DNA of 64,000 bases, taken from positions 1,734,602 through 1,798,601 of the forward strand of contig NZ_QCZE01000001.1 of NCBI RefSeq assembly GCF_003075035.1, given 5' to 3'. A program made the position numbers and the translations under genes. The notes beneath the pieces are model-generated. The model was not told the DNA's origin, ran no database searches, and was given only the letters and a program-made list of their open reading frames with translations. Of the stretch, positions 39,541 to 47,656 are shown piece after piece; position 1 is the stretch's first letter; the number at the start of each line of letters is the position of its first letter. The DNA is from Zobellella maritima (GTDB lineage Bacteria > Pseudomonadota > Gammaproteobacteria > Enterobacterales > Aeromonadaceae).

Positions 39541-39646
39541 GAGGCAACAGAGAACGCCTCCCACGACCGTGACATGCCATGGATGGCATGTCCGAGCTTA
39601 CATGGATGTACGCGTAGCGTGTCGTGGGTGGAGGCTGTGTTGCCTC
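39541..39646. repeat. 106-bp cruciform-type inverted repeat upstream of prmA
   Basis: Outer arms 39541-39567 and 39621-39646 (GAGGCAACA... / ...TGTTGCCTC with CCTCCCACGAC / GTCGTGGGTGG inside) enclose a smaller perfect palindrome GACATGCCA-TGGA-TGGCATGTC at 39571-39592 and TACATGGATGTA at about 39600-39611. No protein is encoded. It looks like a second dispersed element inserted beside copy B. Confidence 0.7.
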
Positions 39647-39755
39647 TGAGGGACAGGCCTATAGCTTACCCCTTTGTATACAACTGCCCGCCAACAGGAC
39701 AGCACGCGCGACCAATGTTAGAATCCCCGTTTTACCGCCTTGATGAAGTAGCGCC

Positions 39756-40637
39756 ATGCCCTGGATACAAATTCGCATTAATGCCACCGAGAAAACCGCC
39801 GACAAGGTCAGTAACATGCTGATGGGCCAGGGCGCCCAGGCGGTCACCTATATGGATGCCGAGGACAATCCGGTATTCGAACCCCTGCCCGGCGAGACCC
39901 TGCTCTGGGGACAGACAGTGGTGGTCGGTCTGTTTGATGCCGAAACCGATCCCGCCCCCATCATCGACTTTATGCGCCGCATCTATAACAAAAACCTGGT
40001 ATACAAGGTCGAACAGCTGGAAGACAAGGACTGGGTACGGGAGTGGATGGACAGCTTTCATCCCATGCAATTCGGCCAGCGGCTGTGGATCTGCCCCAGC
40101 TGGCGCGATGTGCCGGATCCGGACGCGGTCAATGTAATGCTGGATCCGGGGCTGGCTTTCGGTACCGGTACCCACCCCACCACCGCCATGTGCCTGGAAT
40201 GGCTCGACAGTCAACAGCTGGAAGGCAAGACCGTTATCGATTTCGGCTGCGGCTCCGGCATACTGGCGCTGGCCGCGCTGAAGCTGGGCGCCAAAGAGGT
40301 GATCGGTATCGATATCGATCCCCAGGCATTGCAGGCCAGCCGTGACAATGCCGAACGCAATGGCGTGGCCGACCGGTTGACGGTCTACCTACCCCAGGAT
40401 CAACCCCCGGGCCTGAAAGCCGATGTGGTCGTCGCCAATATCCTGGCCGGTCCGCTCAAGGAGCTGTCAACCCTGATAAGCTCGCTGGTCCGGCCCGGTG
40501 GCCAACTTGCCCTGTCGGGTATCCTGGAAACCCAGGCCGACGGCCTGAACCAGGTCTACGGCCAATGGTTCGATATTGTTCCCCCCAAGCTGCAGGAAGA
40601 GTGGGCCCGCTTGAGTGGCGTGAAACGCTCCGGGTAA
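39756..40637 (+). CDS. prmA: Ribosomal protein L11 methyltransferase
   Basis: Trimethylates several residues of ribosomal protein L11. 293 residues: N-terminal L11-binding domain ([22 protein letters not shown]), linker, and a class I SAM domain with [39 protein letters not shown] and [13 protein letters not shown]. Stands in the panF-prmA-dusB-fis order. Confidence 0.96.
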   Translation: MPWIQIRINATEKTADKVSNMLMGQGAQAVTYMDAEDNPVFEPLPGETLLWGQTVVVGLFDAETDPAPIIDFMRRIYNKNLVYKVEQLEDKDWVREWMDSFHPMQFGQRLWICPSWRDVPDPDAVNVMLDPGLAFGTGTHPTTAMCLEWLDSQQLEGKTVIDFGCGSGILALAALKLGAKEVIGIDIDPQALQASRDNAERNGVADRLTVYLPQDQPPGLKADVVVANILAGPLKELSTLISSLVRPGGQLALSGILETQADGLNQVYGQWFDIVPPKLQEEWARLSGVKRSG

Positions 40638-40835
40638 CCACGGCAGCCGGACATTTGTCCCCGGCGTCAAGTTCAAAAACGCTTTTTTATTATCCGGACA
40701 AGGCCGATTTTTTGCGCACAGCCGCATCCCCGGCCTTGACTTATAAAAATTTCCGATCCGGTTAATTTGTGACCTTTTCACCCTCTTAAAAAATGCGTAA
40801 GATACGCGCCCTTGAGCCGTGATAACTGAATCCTC

Positions 40836-41801
40836 ATGGAAATTGGCCCTTACAAATTGTCCACCCCCTTGCTGGTGGCGCCGATGGCGGGTGTGACCGA
40901 CAGACCCTTCCGAACCCTGTGCCTGCGCATGGGCGCCGGTATGGCCGTGTCGGAAATGCTGTCGTCCAACCCCAGGGTGTGGCAGTCCGACAAGTCTCGT
41001 CGACGTATGGATCATGAAGGGGAAACAGGGATCCGCTCCGTACAGATTGCCGGCTCAGATCCTGAGTTGATGGCCGAGGCGGCCCGAGTCAATGTTGACC
41101 AGGGTGCCCAGATCATCGACATCAACATGGGTTGTCCGGCAAAGAAAGTGAACAAGAAGTTGGCGGGCTCGGCCCTGCTGCAATACCCGGAGCTGGTGCG
41201 AGATATCGTCAGTACCGTGGTGGCCGCAGTCGAGGTACCCGTCACCCTGAAAATTCGTACAGGCTGGGATCCTGAACATCGCAACGGCGTGCATATCGCC
41301 CGCATCGCCGAAGATTGTGGTATTAAGGCCTTAGCCGTACATGGTCGTACCCGTGCCTGCATGTATAAAGGCGAAGCGGAATACGACACCATCAGGGCGA
41401 TAAAACAAGCCGTCTCTATTCCCGTGATTGCCAACGGGGATATCGGCAGCCCGGAACAGGCGCGTTTTGTACTGGATTACACAGGCGCCGATGCCATCAT
41501 GATTGGCCGGGCAGCCCAGGGGCGGCCCTGGATTTTTAGAGAAATCCGCCACTACCTTGAGCAGGGCACCAAACCCGCACCGCTTCCTGAGGACCAGGAG
41601 CAGGCGATAATCCGGGAACATGTTGCCGCACTGCATGCGTTTTACGGTGAGGTACTGGGCGTTCGGATCGCCAGGAAACACGTGGGTTGGTACTTGCAAG
41701 AGAGTGACGCGGGCCGTGACTTTCGCAATGATTTCAACGCTCTCGACGAGCCGCAGCAACAGCTTGGCGCGTTGGAGCAGTATTTCGCGAATATAGCTTA
41801 A
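40836..41801 (+). CDS. dusB: tRNA-dihydrouridine synthase B
   Basis: FMN enzyme reducing uridine 17-type positions in the tRNA D-loop. 321 residues: [44 protein letters not shown] with the catalytic Cys, [32 protein letters not shown] and [14 protein letters not shown]. It is upstream of fis by 25 bases; in E. coli dusB-fis is one growth-controlled operon and the 198-base gap upstream (40638-40835) should hold that promoter. Confidence 0.96.
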   Translation: MEIGPYKLSTPLLVAPMAGVTDRPFRTLCLRMGAGMAVSEMLSSNPRVWQSDKSRRRMDHEGETGIRSVQIAGSDPELMAEAARVNVDQGAQIIDINMGCPAKKVNKKLAGSALLQYPELVRDIVSTVVAAVEVPVTLKIRTGWDPEHRNGVHIARIAEDCGIKALAVHGRTRACMYKGEAEYDTIRAIKQAVSIPVIANGDIGSPEQARFVLDYTGADAIMIGRAAQGRPWIFREIRHYLEQGTKPAPLPEDQEQAIIREHVAALHAFYGEVLGVRIARKHVGWYLQESDAGRDFRNDFNALDEPQQQLGALEQYFANIA

Positions 41802-41826
41802 CGAACAAAAGAAGAGCAGACCGAAT

Positions 41827-42126
41827 ATGTTCGAACAAACTCCGACTTCAGATGCACTGGTTACTACTACAAAATCTCCTTCTTCCGAGCAGCCAACCCA
41901 GCGCCCGCTGCGTAACTCGGTCGATCAGGCCCTGCGCAACTACCTGTCCCAGCTCAACGGTCAGGAAGTAACCGAGCTGTATGAGTTGGTCCTCGCCGAA
42001 GTCGAAGCGCCCATGCTGGACGTGATCATGCAATATACCCGCGGCAACCAGACCCGCGCCGCCAATATGATGGGCATCAACCGCGGTACCCTGCGCAAGA
42101 AGCTGAAAAAGTACGGCATGAACTGA
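41827..42126 (+). CDS. fis: DNA-binding nucleoid protein Fis
   Basis: Growth-phase-dependent architectural regulator. 99 residues (E. coli 98): [68 protein letters not shown], with the C-terminal helix-turn-helix. Its last four codons plus stop are part of the 29-bp repeat that bounds the downstream island, so integration left the reading frame whole. Two stops in a row (TGATAG). Confidence 0.97.
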   Translation: MFEQTPTSDALVTTTKSPSSEQPTQRPLRNSVDQALRNYLSQLNGQEVTELYELVLAEVEAPMLDVIMQYTRGNQTRAANMMGINRGTLRKKLKKYGMN

Positions 42127-42140
42127 TAGTAATCAGTTAA
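42112..42140. other. Left attachment site (attL) in the 3' end of fis
   Basis: 29 bases covering the Tyr-Gly-Met-Asn codons, stop and following bases of fis are repeated exactly at 49909-49937. Inside lies a palindrome AACTGATAGTAATCAGTT (42121-42138), a plausible core for strand exchange by the tyrosine integrase of the island. Confidence 0.85.
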
Positions 42141-42152
42141 GTTATTGATTTT

Positions 42153-42186
42153 AAAGGCGTTAACCCGACAGGGTTGGCGCCTTTTT
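42153..42186 (+). terminator. Terminator of fis
   Basis: AAAGGCGTTAACCC, GACA loop, GGGTTGGCGCC then T5, 27 bases after the fis stop. A related hairpin is found at 49950-49984 after the second copy of the fis end. Confidence 0.85.
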
Positions 42187-42203
42187 CATTGTGCGTGACA
42201 CAC

Positions 42204-42247
42204 CACGTGATACACGGTCAATTGTGTCGTCCTTGCGTGATACACGG
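42204..42247. repeat. Candidate integrase arm-type sites, left end
   Basis: CACGTGATACACGG at 42204-42217 and GCGTGATACACGG at 42235-42247, about 65 bases inside attL. The first, with its following GTCAATTGTGTC-like bases, matches 49755-49779 at the right end (24 of 25 bases). Placement inside both ends fits arm binding sites of the integrase. The rest of 42250-42650 shows no recognised gene. Confidence 0.6.
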
Positions 42248-42650
42248 CAGCACTCTAGAAATTCGGCTCGGGTAGGGGTGGAACCGCTTAGGCTTTACAG
42301 AATCTGTAAAACATTCACAGGATCGGTAAATGTACGGCTGGTGTATGGGTGTGGTCATCCACCAGCGGCTAGACTGCCTTTCCCTGTCTGGTGGCACTCC
42401 GTATTGCGCACCATCTGTGCGCAACTGCGCCAATGAGTGCGCAAGCCGGTCAGCTCACATGGTAACTTTCATTGCATGCCAGCCTCGGCTCTGCGGGCTG
42501 GCTTCCTGGGGATCGCATCCGCCGTTTCGGTTTCGCTAACTTGTCATACCTCTTGGGTACGCAACCTAGACTTGCTGAGGGTGAGGCGGTCAACACTCTG
42601 GAAACAGCAGAGGACGACAAGATAAAGAACCTAGCCCCAACTCCCATTTT

Positions 42651-42688
42651 GGTTTACAATTTCAATATAAATTTAAATTTTGTAAACC
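42651..42688. promoter_or_regulatory. Palindromic operator/promoter of the XRE-ImmA gene
   Basis: GGTTTACAATTT and AAATTTTGTAAACC form inverted arms around an A/T-rich centre, ending 11 bases before the ATG at 42699. TTTACA at 42653-42658 and TATAAA at 42666-42671 are possible promoter hexamers. The position fits self-repression by the XRE domain. Confidence 0.6.
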
Positions 42689-42698
42689 GGGGGTTGGT

Positions 42699-43751
42699 AT
42701 GATAGGTGAGCGACTGAAGCGTGCCCGCGCTGCGGCTGGCCTGTCTATGGAAAAGCTAGGCAACGCAGTAGGTGTCAGTTCGAATATGATCAAAAAATAC
42801 GAGCATAACGATAGCATGCCGTCTTCGCTCGTGCTCATCAAGTTAGCTGATTCGCTTAGTGTGCGCACTGAGTTTTTCTTCAGGCCAAATAAAATTCATC
42901 TCTCGAGCGTAGAATACCGTAAGAAATCCAATACTCCCCAGAAGGTATTGGCACGTATAACTGCCGATGTCCTAGATCAGGCCGAACGCTGGTTTGAGCT
43001 TAAGAACTTGTGGCCTAATTTTCCCGTACCGGATTTTTCTCTGCCAGCCAACCTACCAGCTGTCCAATCACTCGACGACATTGAACAATTAAGCATTGCT
43101 GTCAGAGAGCAGTGGCAACTGGGTCTAAACCCTCTTCCCGACCTAATCGACTTACTCGAAGCCAAGGGTATCTTGGTCATTATCTCTGGGTCAGATCAGG
43201 CCGACAAATTTGATGGTCTACAGGCTCAAGTGGAAGGGCAACCCGTCATTGTCGTATCCAGCCAGTGGCCGGGATGTCGTCAGCGCTTTACCTTGGCGCA
43301 CGAATTAGGTCACTTATTGTTACATGACCACCTGCCAGATAACCTAGACGAGGAACAGGCCTGTAACCGATTTGCATCTTCGTTCCTGTTGCCAGCAGAG
43401 GGTGCTATCGAACACCTTGGTAAACAGCGTCACAAAATAGACTGGAAAGAACTTTTCCTACTCAAGCATGAATACGGCCTGAGCATGTCCAGTATTCTGT
43501 ATCGCAGCAAAAATCTAGGAATTTTGACTGAGCAGCGATACAAATCTCTATTTATTGAGTTCTCGTCCAAAGGATGGCGAAAGCAGGAACCAGGTCGACA
43601 ATATCCACCCGAGCAGACTCTGCTTTTCGAGCAGCTCGTTTACCGTGGAGCAGGCGAAGGCTTAATATCCGATGCAAAGGCAGCAGAATTATTACAGATG
43701 CCATTGGCTGAATTCCGGAAATCAAAAATGATGGAAGGAGCTCTAGCCTAA
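42699..43751 (+). CDS. XRE-family regulator fused to ImmA/IrrE metallopeptidase
   Basis: 350 residues. Residues 1-60 are a helix-turn-helix of the XRE type (IGERLKRARAAAGLSMEKLGNAVGVSSNMIKKYEHNDSMPSSLVLIKLADSL). The C-terminal half contains the zinc-peptidase motif FTLAHELGHLLLHDH (His-Glu-x-x-His, about residues 196-200) and the third-ligand region DEEQACNRFASSFLLP of the ImmA/IrrE (COG2856) family. Known relatives relieve repression or act as antitoxins. The following PIN gene begins at the base after its stop, so the pair is coupled. Codon use and A/T content differ from the chromosomal genes, a sign of transfer. Confidence 0.88.
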   Translation: MIGERLKRARAAAGLSMEKLGNAVGVSSNMIKKYEHNDSMPSSLVLIKLADSLSVRTEFFFRPNKIHLSSVEYRKKSNTPQKVLARITADVLDQAERWFELKNLWPNFPVPDFSLPANLPAVQSLDDIEQLSIAVREQWQLGLNPLPDLIDLLEAKGILVIISGSDQADKFDGLQAQVEGQPVIVVSSQWPGCRQRFTLAHELGHLLLHDHLPDNLDEEQACNRFASSFLLPAEGAIEHLGKQRHKIDWKELFLLKHEYGLSMSSILYRSKNLGILTEQRYKSLFIEFSSKGWRKQEPGRQYPPEQTLLFEQLVYRGAGEGLISDAKAAELLQMPLAEFRKSKMMEGALA

Positions 43752-44231
43752 ATGCAAGTTCTGATCAGTGATGCCAACGTATTGATTGATGTTGAAGCCG
43801 GTCAGCTACTCACGCAGATGTTCCAGCTGCCTTTTAAGTTCAAGGTTTCCGACATGCTTTATCACGACGAGCTGTCACAGCAACACTCTCATCTACTTGG
43901 TCTGGGCCTTATACAAGCTGAACTAATGCCACAGGGGATGATTGATGCTTTCAGAATGGTTCAGACCTACTCTGGTCCAAGCCGCTACGATTGCTTTTCT
44001 CTGGCACTAGCCAAACAAGAATCATGTCCATTGCTAACGGGCGATGGGGATTTACGCAAGGCTGCCAGCCAGGAAGGAGTAGTTGTAATGGGTACCATAT
44101 GGATAGTAGAACAACTTGTTATACATGAGATGATTGATAAAGTTGCTGCCCGGACGGCTTACAGTGATATGAAAGCCTCAGGTAGCCGGTTACCTTGGTC
44201 GACCGCTCTAGCTCGTCTAGAAGCACTGTAG
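43752..44231 (+). CDS. PIN-domain protein, putative ribonuclease partner of the XRE-ImmA protein
   Basis: 159 residues. Acidic PIN motifs: ISDANVLIDVEAG at the start, RYDCFSLALAKQ in the middle and LLTGDGDLRKAA toward the end, giving the usual Asp/Glu constellation of Mg-dependent RNases (VapC-like). Starts directly after the TAA of the XRE-ImmA gene; GGAAGGAG lies within the end of that gene at 43733-43740. The pair resembles described ImmA-type antitoxin with PIN toxin or phage-defence modules; which is inference. Confidence 0.8.
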   Translation: MQVLISDANVLIDVEAGQLLTQMFQLPFKFKVSDMLYHDELSQQHSHLLGLGLIQAELMPQGMIDAFRMVQTYSGPSRYDCFSLALAKQESCPLLTGDGDLRKAASQEGVVVMGTIWIVEQLVIHEMIDKVAARTAYSDMKASGSRLPWSTALARLEAL

Positions 44232-44318
44232 CAACTCATTTCCCGATGAAGTCGCCGTTGGTGATGCTGAGCTTTCCGGAATTAGAAATGAAGCCGGCAA
44301 TTCAGCTTCCTCACACTC

Positions 44319-44567
44319 TTATTTCATTAGGTAGATGTTCAGGCAGCGTTTTTTGTTCATGGGCATTGCTCCACTAAGAGCCCCTACGATGCCAGCCCGC
44401 CAGCCAAGCCCATACTCGGCCCACTCCCCAGCGCTTGTCCGGTGTTGGGACAGCCTCGCCTCTGTACAGGCAGATGTAATCGCACCAGTCCGTGGGCTCT
44501 GGGTGGGAATATTAGTGCCGTCCACTCTTCGCCCGGTGTTTTGCTCTGCCGCTTGCTTCTCAGTCAT
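44319..44567 (-). CDS. Small hypothetical protein
   Basis: 82 residues starting MTEKQAAEQNTGRR, followed by a segment AEYGLGWRAGIVGALSGAMPM that is glycine-rich and weakly hydrophobic. No family recognised and only a poor ribosome site (GACAGGCAG). Lies downstream of another small gene in the same direction. May not be real. The stretch 44232-44318 holds nothing recognised. Confidence 0.3.
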   Translation of the reverse strand: MTEKQAAEQNTGRRVDGTNIPTQSPRTGAITSACTEARLSQHRTSAGEWAEYGLGWRAGIVGALSGAMPMNKKRCLNIYLMK

Positions 44568-44618
44568 CGTTCAACTGCCTGTCATGTTGGTAACCCGTGC
44601 CTGTTCAACAATGGGGGT

Positions 44619-44786
44619 TCACTCCATCAGGTGAGACAGCTCCATGATCTCCAGCATTTCCACGTTCACTTTGTGGCGGCGCTTGTTGTCCTGCCCCAGC
44701 GCCTCGATTTCCTCAGGCCTCAGCATCCTGGGTGTAAAGCTCGGCGGCGTTTTCTTGCCTGATACCGGCTTTTTAGGCTGCGTCAC
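44619..44786 (-). CDS. Small basic hypothetical protein
   Basis: 55 residues beginning (GTG) TQPKKPVSGKKTPPSFTPRMLRPEEIEALGQDNKRRHKVNVEMLEIMELSHLME: a lysine/proline-rich start and a charged helical end. GGAG lies about ten bases upstream of the GTG at 44786. Composition is protein-like and out of pattern for a shadow frame, but no family is recognised. Part of the minus-strand cargo of the island. Confidence 0.45.
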   Translation of the reverse strand: MTQPKKPVSGKKTPPSFTPRMLRPEEIEALGQDNKRRHKVNVEMLEIMELSHLME

Positions 44787-44987
44787 TTTCGGTTTGCTCC
44801 AATATCTAAGGGGCGTCGGCAATGTATGCTGAATGATGAGCAAAGCAGAGCCCCAGTAAAGCTGGCAAGGGTCGAGGCAACATCAGCCCTATACACTCCA
44901 GTCCTACACTCCCCCGTACCGAAGCGGGAATGGGACTCCTCCACCAGCTTGGCAGCCAGAGCCATATTTGATTGTTGTGCTGGCTTG

Positions 44988-45218
44988 TTATCGCCAGAAT
45001 AAGCCCCTGAACCTGGCAAACCACAAGCTTTTCCGATAGTGCTTCATTGACCTCACCTTGGCTATCTGAAGTAGCTCAGATGAGCTGAAATCGAGCGGTG
45101 TAGCTGTGCCACTTTTTAACGGCAGAGTATCAGGTACCTTCCGTGGGGTAGCCTCCCGGTCAAAAAATGGGGGAACCGTTAAATACCCATCTTCCTTGCC
45201 AGTCTTATCCTGCTCCAT
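44988..45218 (-). CDS. Small hypothetical protein
   Basis: 76 residues, MEQDKTGKEDGYLTVPPFFDREATPRKVPDTL..., ending with a basic MKHYRKSLWFARFRGLFWR. AAGGGG lies five bases before the ATG at 45218. No family recognised. Between the palindrome cluster and the small basic gene, same direction as the rest of the minus-strand run. Confidence 0.4.
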   Translation of the reverse strand: MEQDKTGKEDGYLTVPPFFDREATPRKVPDTLPLKSGTATPLDFSSSELLQIAKVRSMKHYRKSLWFARFRGLFWR

Positions 45219-45224
45219 AGTCAC

Positions 45225-45554
45225 CCCTTCAGCCTAGTCTGTATGAGAGCTTAGCAGGCAAGGGCGGCTATTTGATAGTGATTCTGTGGTGGGTTGGTAT
45301 TACCTATGCCCCTGAAATGCGCCGCTCTGAATGTCATCATTTGTCAACATCAGCAGGCTAGGGTGAATGCGTTGAGGATCGCGGTGTAGTGCGTGCCTTT
45401 GGTGCTAACCTGTGCGCCCTTTTATAGTCGGGAAATACCCACGCTTGCCGGTAGGGCTTTGTGTTTTTGCCGCTTAATGACCTTCTTTGCCTTGCTGGTG
45501 GTGTGGCAAGTCTGACAGCCAGGAAAAGAAACCTGTATGGCTAATATATAAAGT
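45225..45554. other. Gene-free stretch beside the palindrome cluster
   Basis: About 330 bases with no supported gene. It adjoins the four palindromes and, with them, makes a 520-base non-coding zone in the middle of the island, as expected for an origin or other cis-acting site. Confidence 0.4.
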
Positions 45555-45709
45555 GACCCGATTATCGGGGTAGGAAAAATCGAAATATCCCATGTTTTCG
45601 CCCCGGCTTTCGGGTCGAAACTACACGCGCCAGCCTCACACCTACCCCGGTTTTCGGGTCGAAAATAACCCCTGTCAGACCCGATTATCGGGGTGGGGAA
45701 AATCGAAAT
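45555..45709. repeat. Cluster of four iteron-like palindromes
   Basis: Four copies of a 17-base near-palindrome: GACCCGATTATCGGGGT at 45555-45571 and again at 45678-45694, and the opposite orientation CCCCGGCTTTCGGGTC (45601-45616) and ACCCCGGTTTTCGGGTC (45644-45660). The two outer copies extend to a shared 32-base unit that continues to a TCGAAAT end; inner copies also carry TCGAAA next to them. Start-to-start spacing is about 45, 44 and 34 bases. Placed beside a DNA-binding-type gene, they may be replication-initiator or regulator sites. Confidence 0.75.
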
Positions 45710-45725
45710 GGCAGAGTACAGGGCA

Positions 45726-45750
45726 CAAAAAACCCCCTTTCGGGGGTCAT
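45726..45750 (-). terminator. Terminator of the minus-strand island operon
   Basis: Minus strand GACCCCC, GAAA loop, GGGGGTTTTTTG, overlapping the very end of the 45747-46268 gene. It separates that operon from the palindrome cluster. Confidence 0.85.
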
Positions 45751-46268
45751 GCTGCAGTGAGGCTGTGTTTGCTTGGGGTCGTTAATTCGCGCCCATCATG
45801 GGCTTCCGTGAACCCCCATCTAACCGGGCCGGTCGTGGGTTCAACGTCGAATTTATAGCGGCTCCCATGGTCATTCACGGCGTTTATTGGCAGCCAGGTT
45901 AATCCATAAAGGGCCGGCTGGCGCTTGCCATCAATGCCGCTGGCCCCTCTCCGGGTTTTCACTATCAAGCCACGGACCAGCAACTCCCTTACGGCCCGCT
46001 CGATCGTGTCCTTGCTCTTGAAACCCCGCTTGCTTAGCACAGACCAGGCGGCGGTCAGGTCGCCGTTGTTGTTGCCGTTCGTCTGATATGCCAGCTCCAT
46101 CAGCAGTTTTAAGGACGCACCATTCAAGCTCATATAGTCGGGGCCTTCCATTACTCGCCTGGGTATTCCGGCAAACCCTCCCTTTGCGCCGTTCCAGTGA
46201 TCAGATCCCGTTGGTGGTTTCTTCCTTCTGTTTTTCTTGGGCACTCCGTCCCGAGTCAATGCGGCCAC
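45747..46268 (-). CDS. Helix-turn-helix protein, possibly replication-related
   Basis: 173 residues. A basic N-terminus (KKNRRKKPP) precedes GGFAGIPRRVMEGPDYMSLNGASLKLLMELAYQTNGNNNGDLTAAWSVLSKRGFKSKDTIERAVRELLVRGLIVKTRRG, which reads as a winged-helix DNA-binding unit of the type seen in phage and plasmid replication proteins. No catalytic motif seen. Start GTG at 46268 follows GGGGG; a 22-codon open frame (46278-46346) that overlaps the preceding gene's stop could be a leader. Last gene of the run; its product is the natural candidate for binding the palindromes 40 bases beyond its terminator. Confidence 0.6.
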   Translation of the reverse strand: MAALTRDGVPKKNRRKKPPTGSDHWNGAKGGFAGIPRRVMEGPDYMSLNGASLKLLMELAYQTNGNNNGDLTAAWSVLSKRGFKSKDTIERAVRELLVRGLIVKTRRGASGIDGKRQPALYGLTWLPINAVNDHGSRYKFDVEPTTGPVRWGFTEAHDGRELTTPSKHSLTAA

Positions 46269-46342
46269 GCATCCCCCTTAATGCCTGCTCAGGGTGTCCC
46301 ATTTCAAGATTTTCCGCTGGCTGGCGGTGGGCGTCGGTCTGC

Positions 46343-46756
46343 TCATTCGTCATCCTCCACCAGCTCTACGCCCAAGAACCACGCCAGCCGGGGAGCATCC
46401 TCAAAGGGGATTCCGCTGAATGCCAACCGCAAGCCGTCCTCGGCAGTGATTAACAGTTGTGCGCCCTCATCATGCCCAACCTCGGGCTCGCCCTGCCAGC
46501 ACTCCACCAGCAGGTGATCACGGTGACATTGAGCATAAAGGCCGGCGCTCAGGTTCATCAGAATAAAGCGGCTCTTGGGGGTCTGGATCAATTCCAGCTC
46601 GCCGCCATCATAGGTAAAGGATTGGCTTTTAATACCCAGACCGGCAGCCTCCCGGTACACATCAAGCTGGCGCTGATACACAGCATATTGATCCCTCGCC
46701 TCGGCAGTGGTCGGATTCAGCTCGTGATGCTGACAAAATTCATGAAATGGTTTCAT
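46343..46756 (-). CDS. Hypothetical protein of the island
   Basis: 137 residues, acidic C-terminus (GVELVEDDE). Not recognised. ATG at 46756 has AGGAGG nine bases upstream and overlaps the stop of the preceding small gene (ATGA), good evidence of translation. Contents: MKPFHEFCQHHELNPTTAEA helical start, then alternating strands (FTYDGGELELIQ, SRFILMNLSAGLYAQC). The end overlaps a possible 22-codon leader frame of the next gene. Confidence 0.6.
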   Translation of the reverse strand: MKPFHEFCQHHELNPTTAEARDQYAVYQRQLDVYREAAGLGIKSQSFTYDGGELELIQTPKSRFILMNLSAGLYAQCHRDHLLVECWQGEPEVGHDEGAQLLITAEDGLRLAFSGIPFEDAPRLAWFLGVELVEDDE

Positions 46757-46911
46757 GCCTGGCCCTCCTGCTCGATACCAAACAAGCGAGTACCTTCGAT
46801 CCAAAACGCCAGATCAGCGCGGGCCTCAGTTTCGGTGCCGCCATAAGCGGAAATGACACAGAGACAGTAAACAGAAGGAAACAATGCCCCCTTTGAATAA
46901 TGGCAAATCAT
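46753..46911 (-). CDS. Small gene of 52 residues, coupled to the next
   Basis: Reads MICHYSKGALFPSVYCLCVISAYGGTETEARADLAFWIEGTRLFGIEQEGQA. A CGGAG site precedes the ATG at 46911 by nine bases and the TGA overlaps the next ATG (ATGA). Three cysteines lie in the first 17 residues, then a hydrophobic turn and an acidic helix. It begins 16 bases after the 46927-47364 gene. No family recognised. Confidence 0.5.
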   Translation of the reverse strand: MICHYSKGALFPSVYCLCVISAYGGTETEARADLAFWIEGTRLFGIEQEGQA

Positions 46912-46926
46912 GGGTGTAGCTCCGGG

Positions 46927-47364
46927 TCAGGCGGTGGTGGCGGTTTGTTCTGGGTAGCAGGCAAGCAAGGCGGCTAGCTCCTGTGCGCTCAGCGGCGGCG
47001 CTTTGCGACGCTGGCGCATATTGTCTATCAGGTCGGCCACGCGCTCGGCATCAGCCCGGTTGGTGATACGGTAACGGTAATGCGTGTCTATACCGTCCGG
47101 GTTAAGTATGTCGTCACGGTGAAGGCGAATCGACAAGGTCCGCTCAAGCAATGTCGGGTAGTTGCGGCCCGACGAAAGGTGACAATGCCTCAAAATGTCA
47201 TTTTCGGTCACGCCGCCAGAGCTGGACAGGATCAGCATAAAAGCCCGCTCTTTTTTAGCGGCGGCCTTGGCTGGCTGGTGGCTGGTGGCGATGCTGCGAT
47301 CATGCTGTGCTGATTGGGGGGCTTGAACCTGGGCGGGGTTCAGCCCCTTCTTGTTTTTGGTCAT
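46927..47364 (-). CDS. Hypothetical protein with probable winged-helix region
   Basis: 145 residues. A basic low-complexity start (TKNKKGLNPAQVQAPQSAQH...PAKAAAKKERA) is followed by MLILSSSGGVTENDILRHCHLSSGRNYPTLLERTLSIRLHR, which looks like a helix-turn-helix, and a helical end. Function unknown; regulation or replication of the element is a guess. Fifteen bases after the AlpA-like gene. Confidence 0.55.
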   Translation of the reverse strand: MTKNKKGLNPAQVQAPQSAQHDRSIATSHQPAKAAAKKERAFMLILSSSGGVTENDILRHCHLSSGRNYPTLLERTLSIRLHRDDILNPDGIDTHYRYRITNRADAERVADLIDNMRQRRKAPPLSAQELAALLACYPEQTATTA

Positions 47365-47379
47365 ACTGTTGCCCTCCCC

Positions 47380-47568
47380 TTATGCAGCCTGAAGACCGGA
47401 AATCCACTTCTGAATATCCGACTCACGCCAGCGGGTGGCACTGCCCAGCTTGACACTTTTCGGAAAAGTACCGGCCTTTTCCCAACGCCAGATAGATACT
47501 CGGCTGGCAGGCACCAAAGCCTGTACCTGTTTGACGTTTAACAGACGGTCTTGGTATGCGGTGTTCAT
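47380..47568 (-). CDS. AlpA-family excisionase/regulator
   Basis: 62 residues, MerR-like helix-turn-helix of the AlpA/Vis type: LLNVKQVQALVPASRVSIWRWEKAGTFPKSVKLGSATRWRESDIQKWI. Members regulate integrase and prophage or satellite genes and act as excision factors (P4 Vis). Placed among minus-strand genes between the integrase side and the DNA-binding genes, as in P4-like elements. Confidence 0.88.
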   Translation of the reverse strand: MNTAYQDRLLNVKQVQALVPASRVSIWRWEKAGTFPKSVKLGSATRWRESDIQKWISGLQAA

Positions 47569-47656
47569 AAAATCCCCCCTTGGGTTTCAACGTGTTACGG
47601 GGGGTATTTTCATGTTTCCGCTTGGGTATGGGTGGAAGTTATGGAAAACTTCCGTG

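Noticed and set aside
42450-42647. 65-codon minus-strand frame before the XRE-ImmA gene
   Set aside because: No ribosome site or recognisable domain, and it covers the probable regulatory zone of the module.
45555-45709. Possible CRISPR or tRNA remnant
   Set aside because: The repeated unit is a short palindrome in both orientations with unequal short spacing; no cas gene and no cloverleaf can be drawn.
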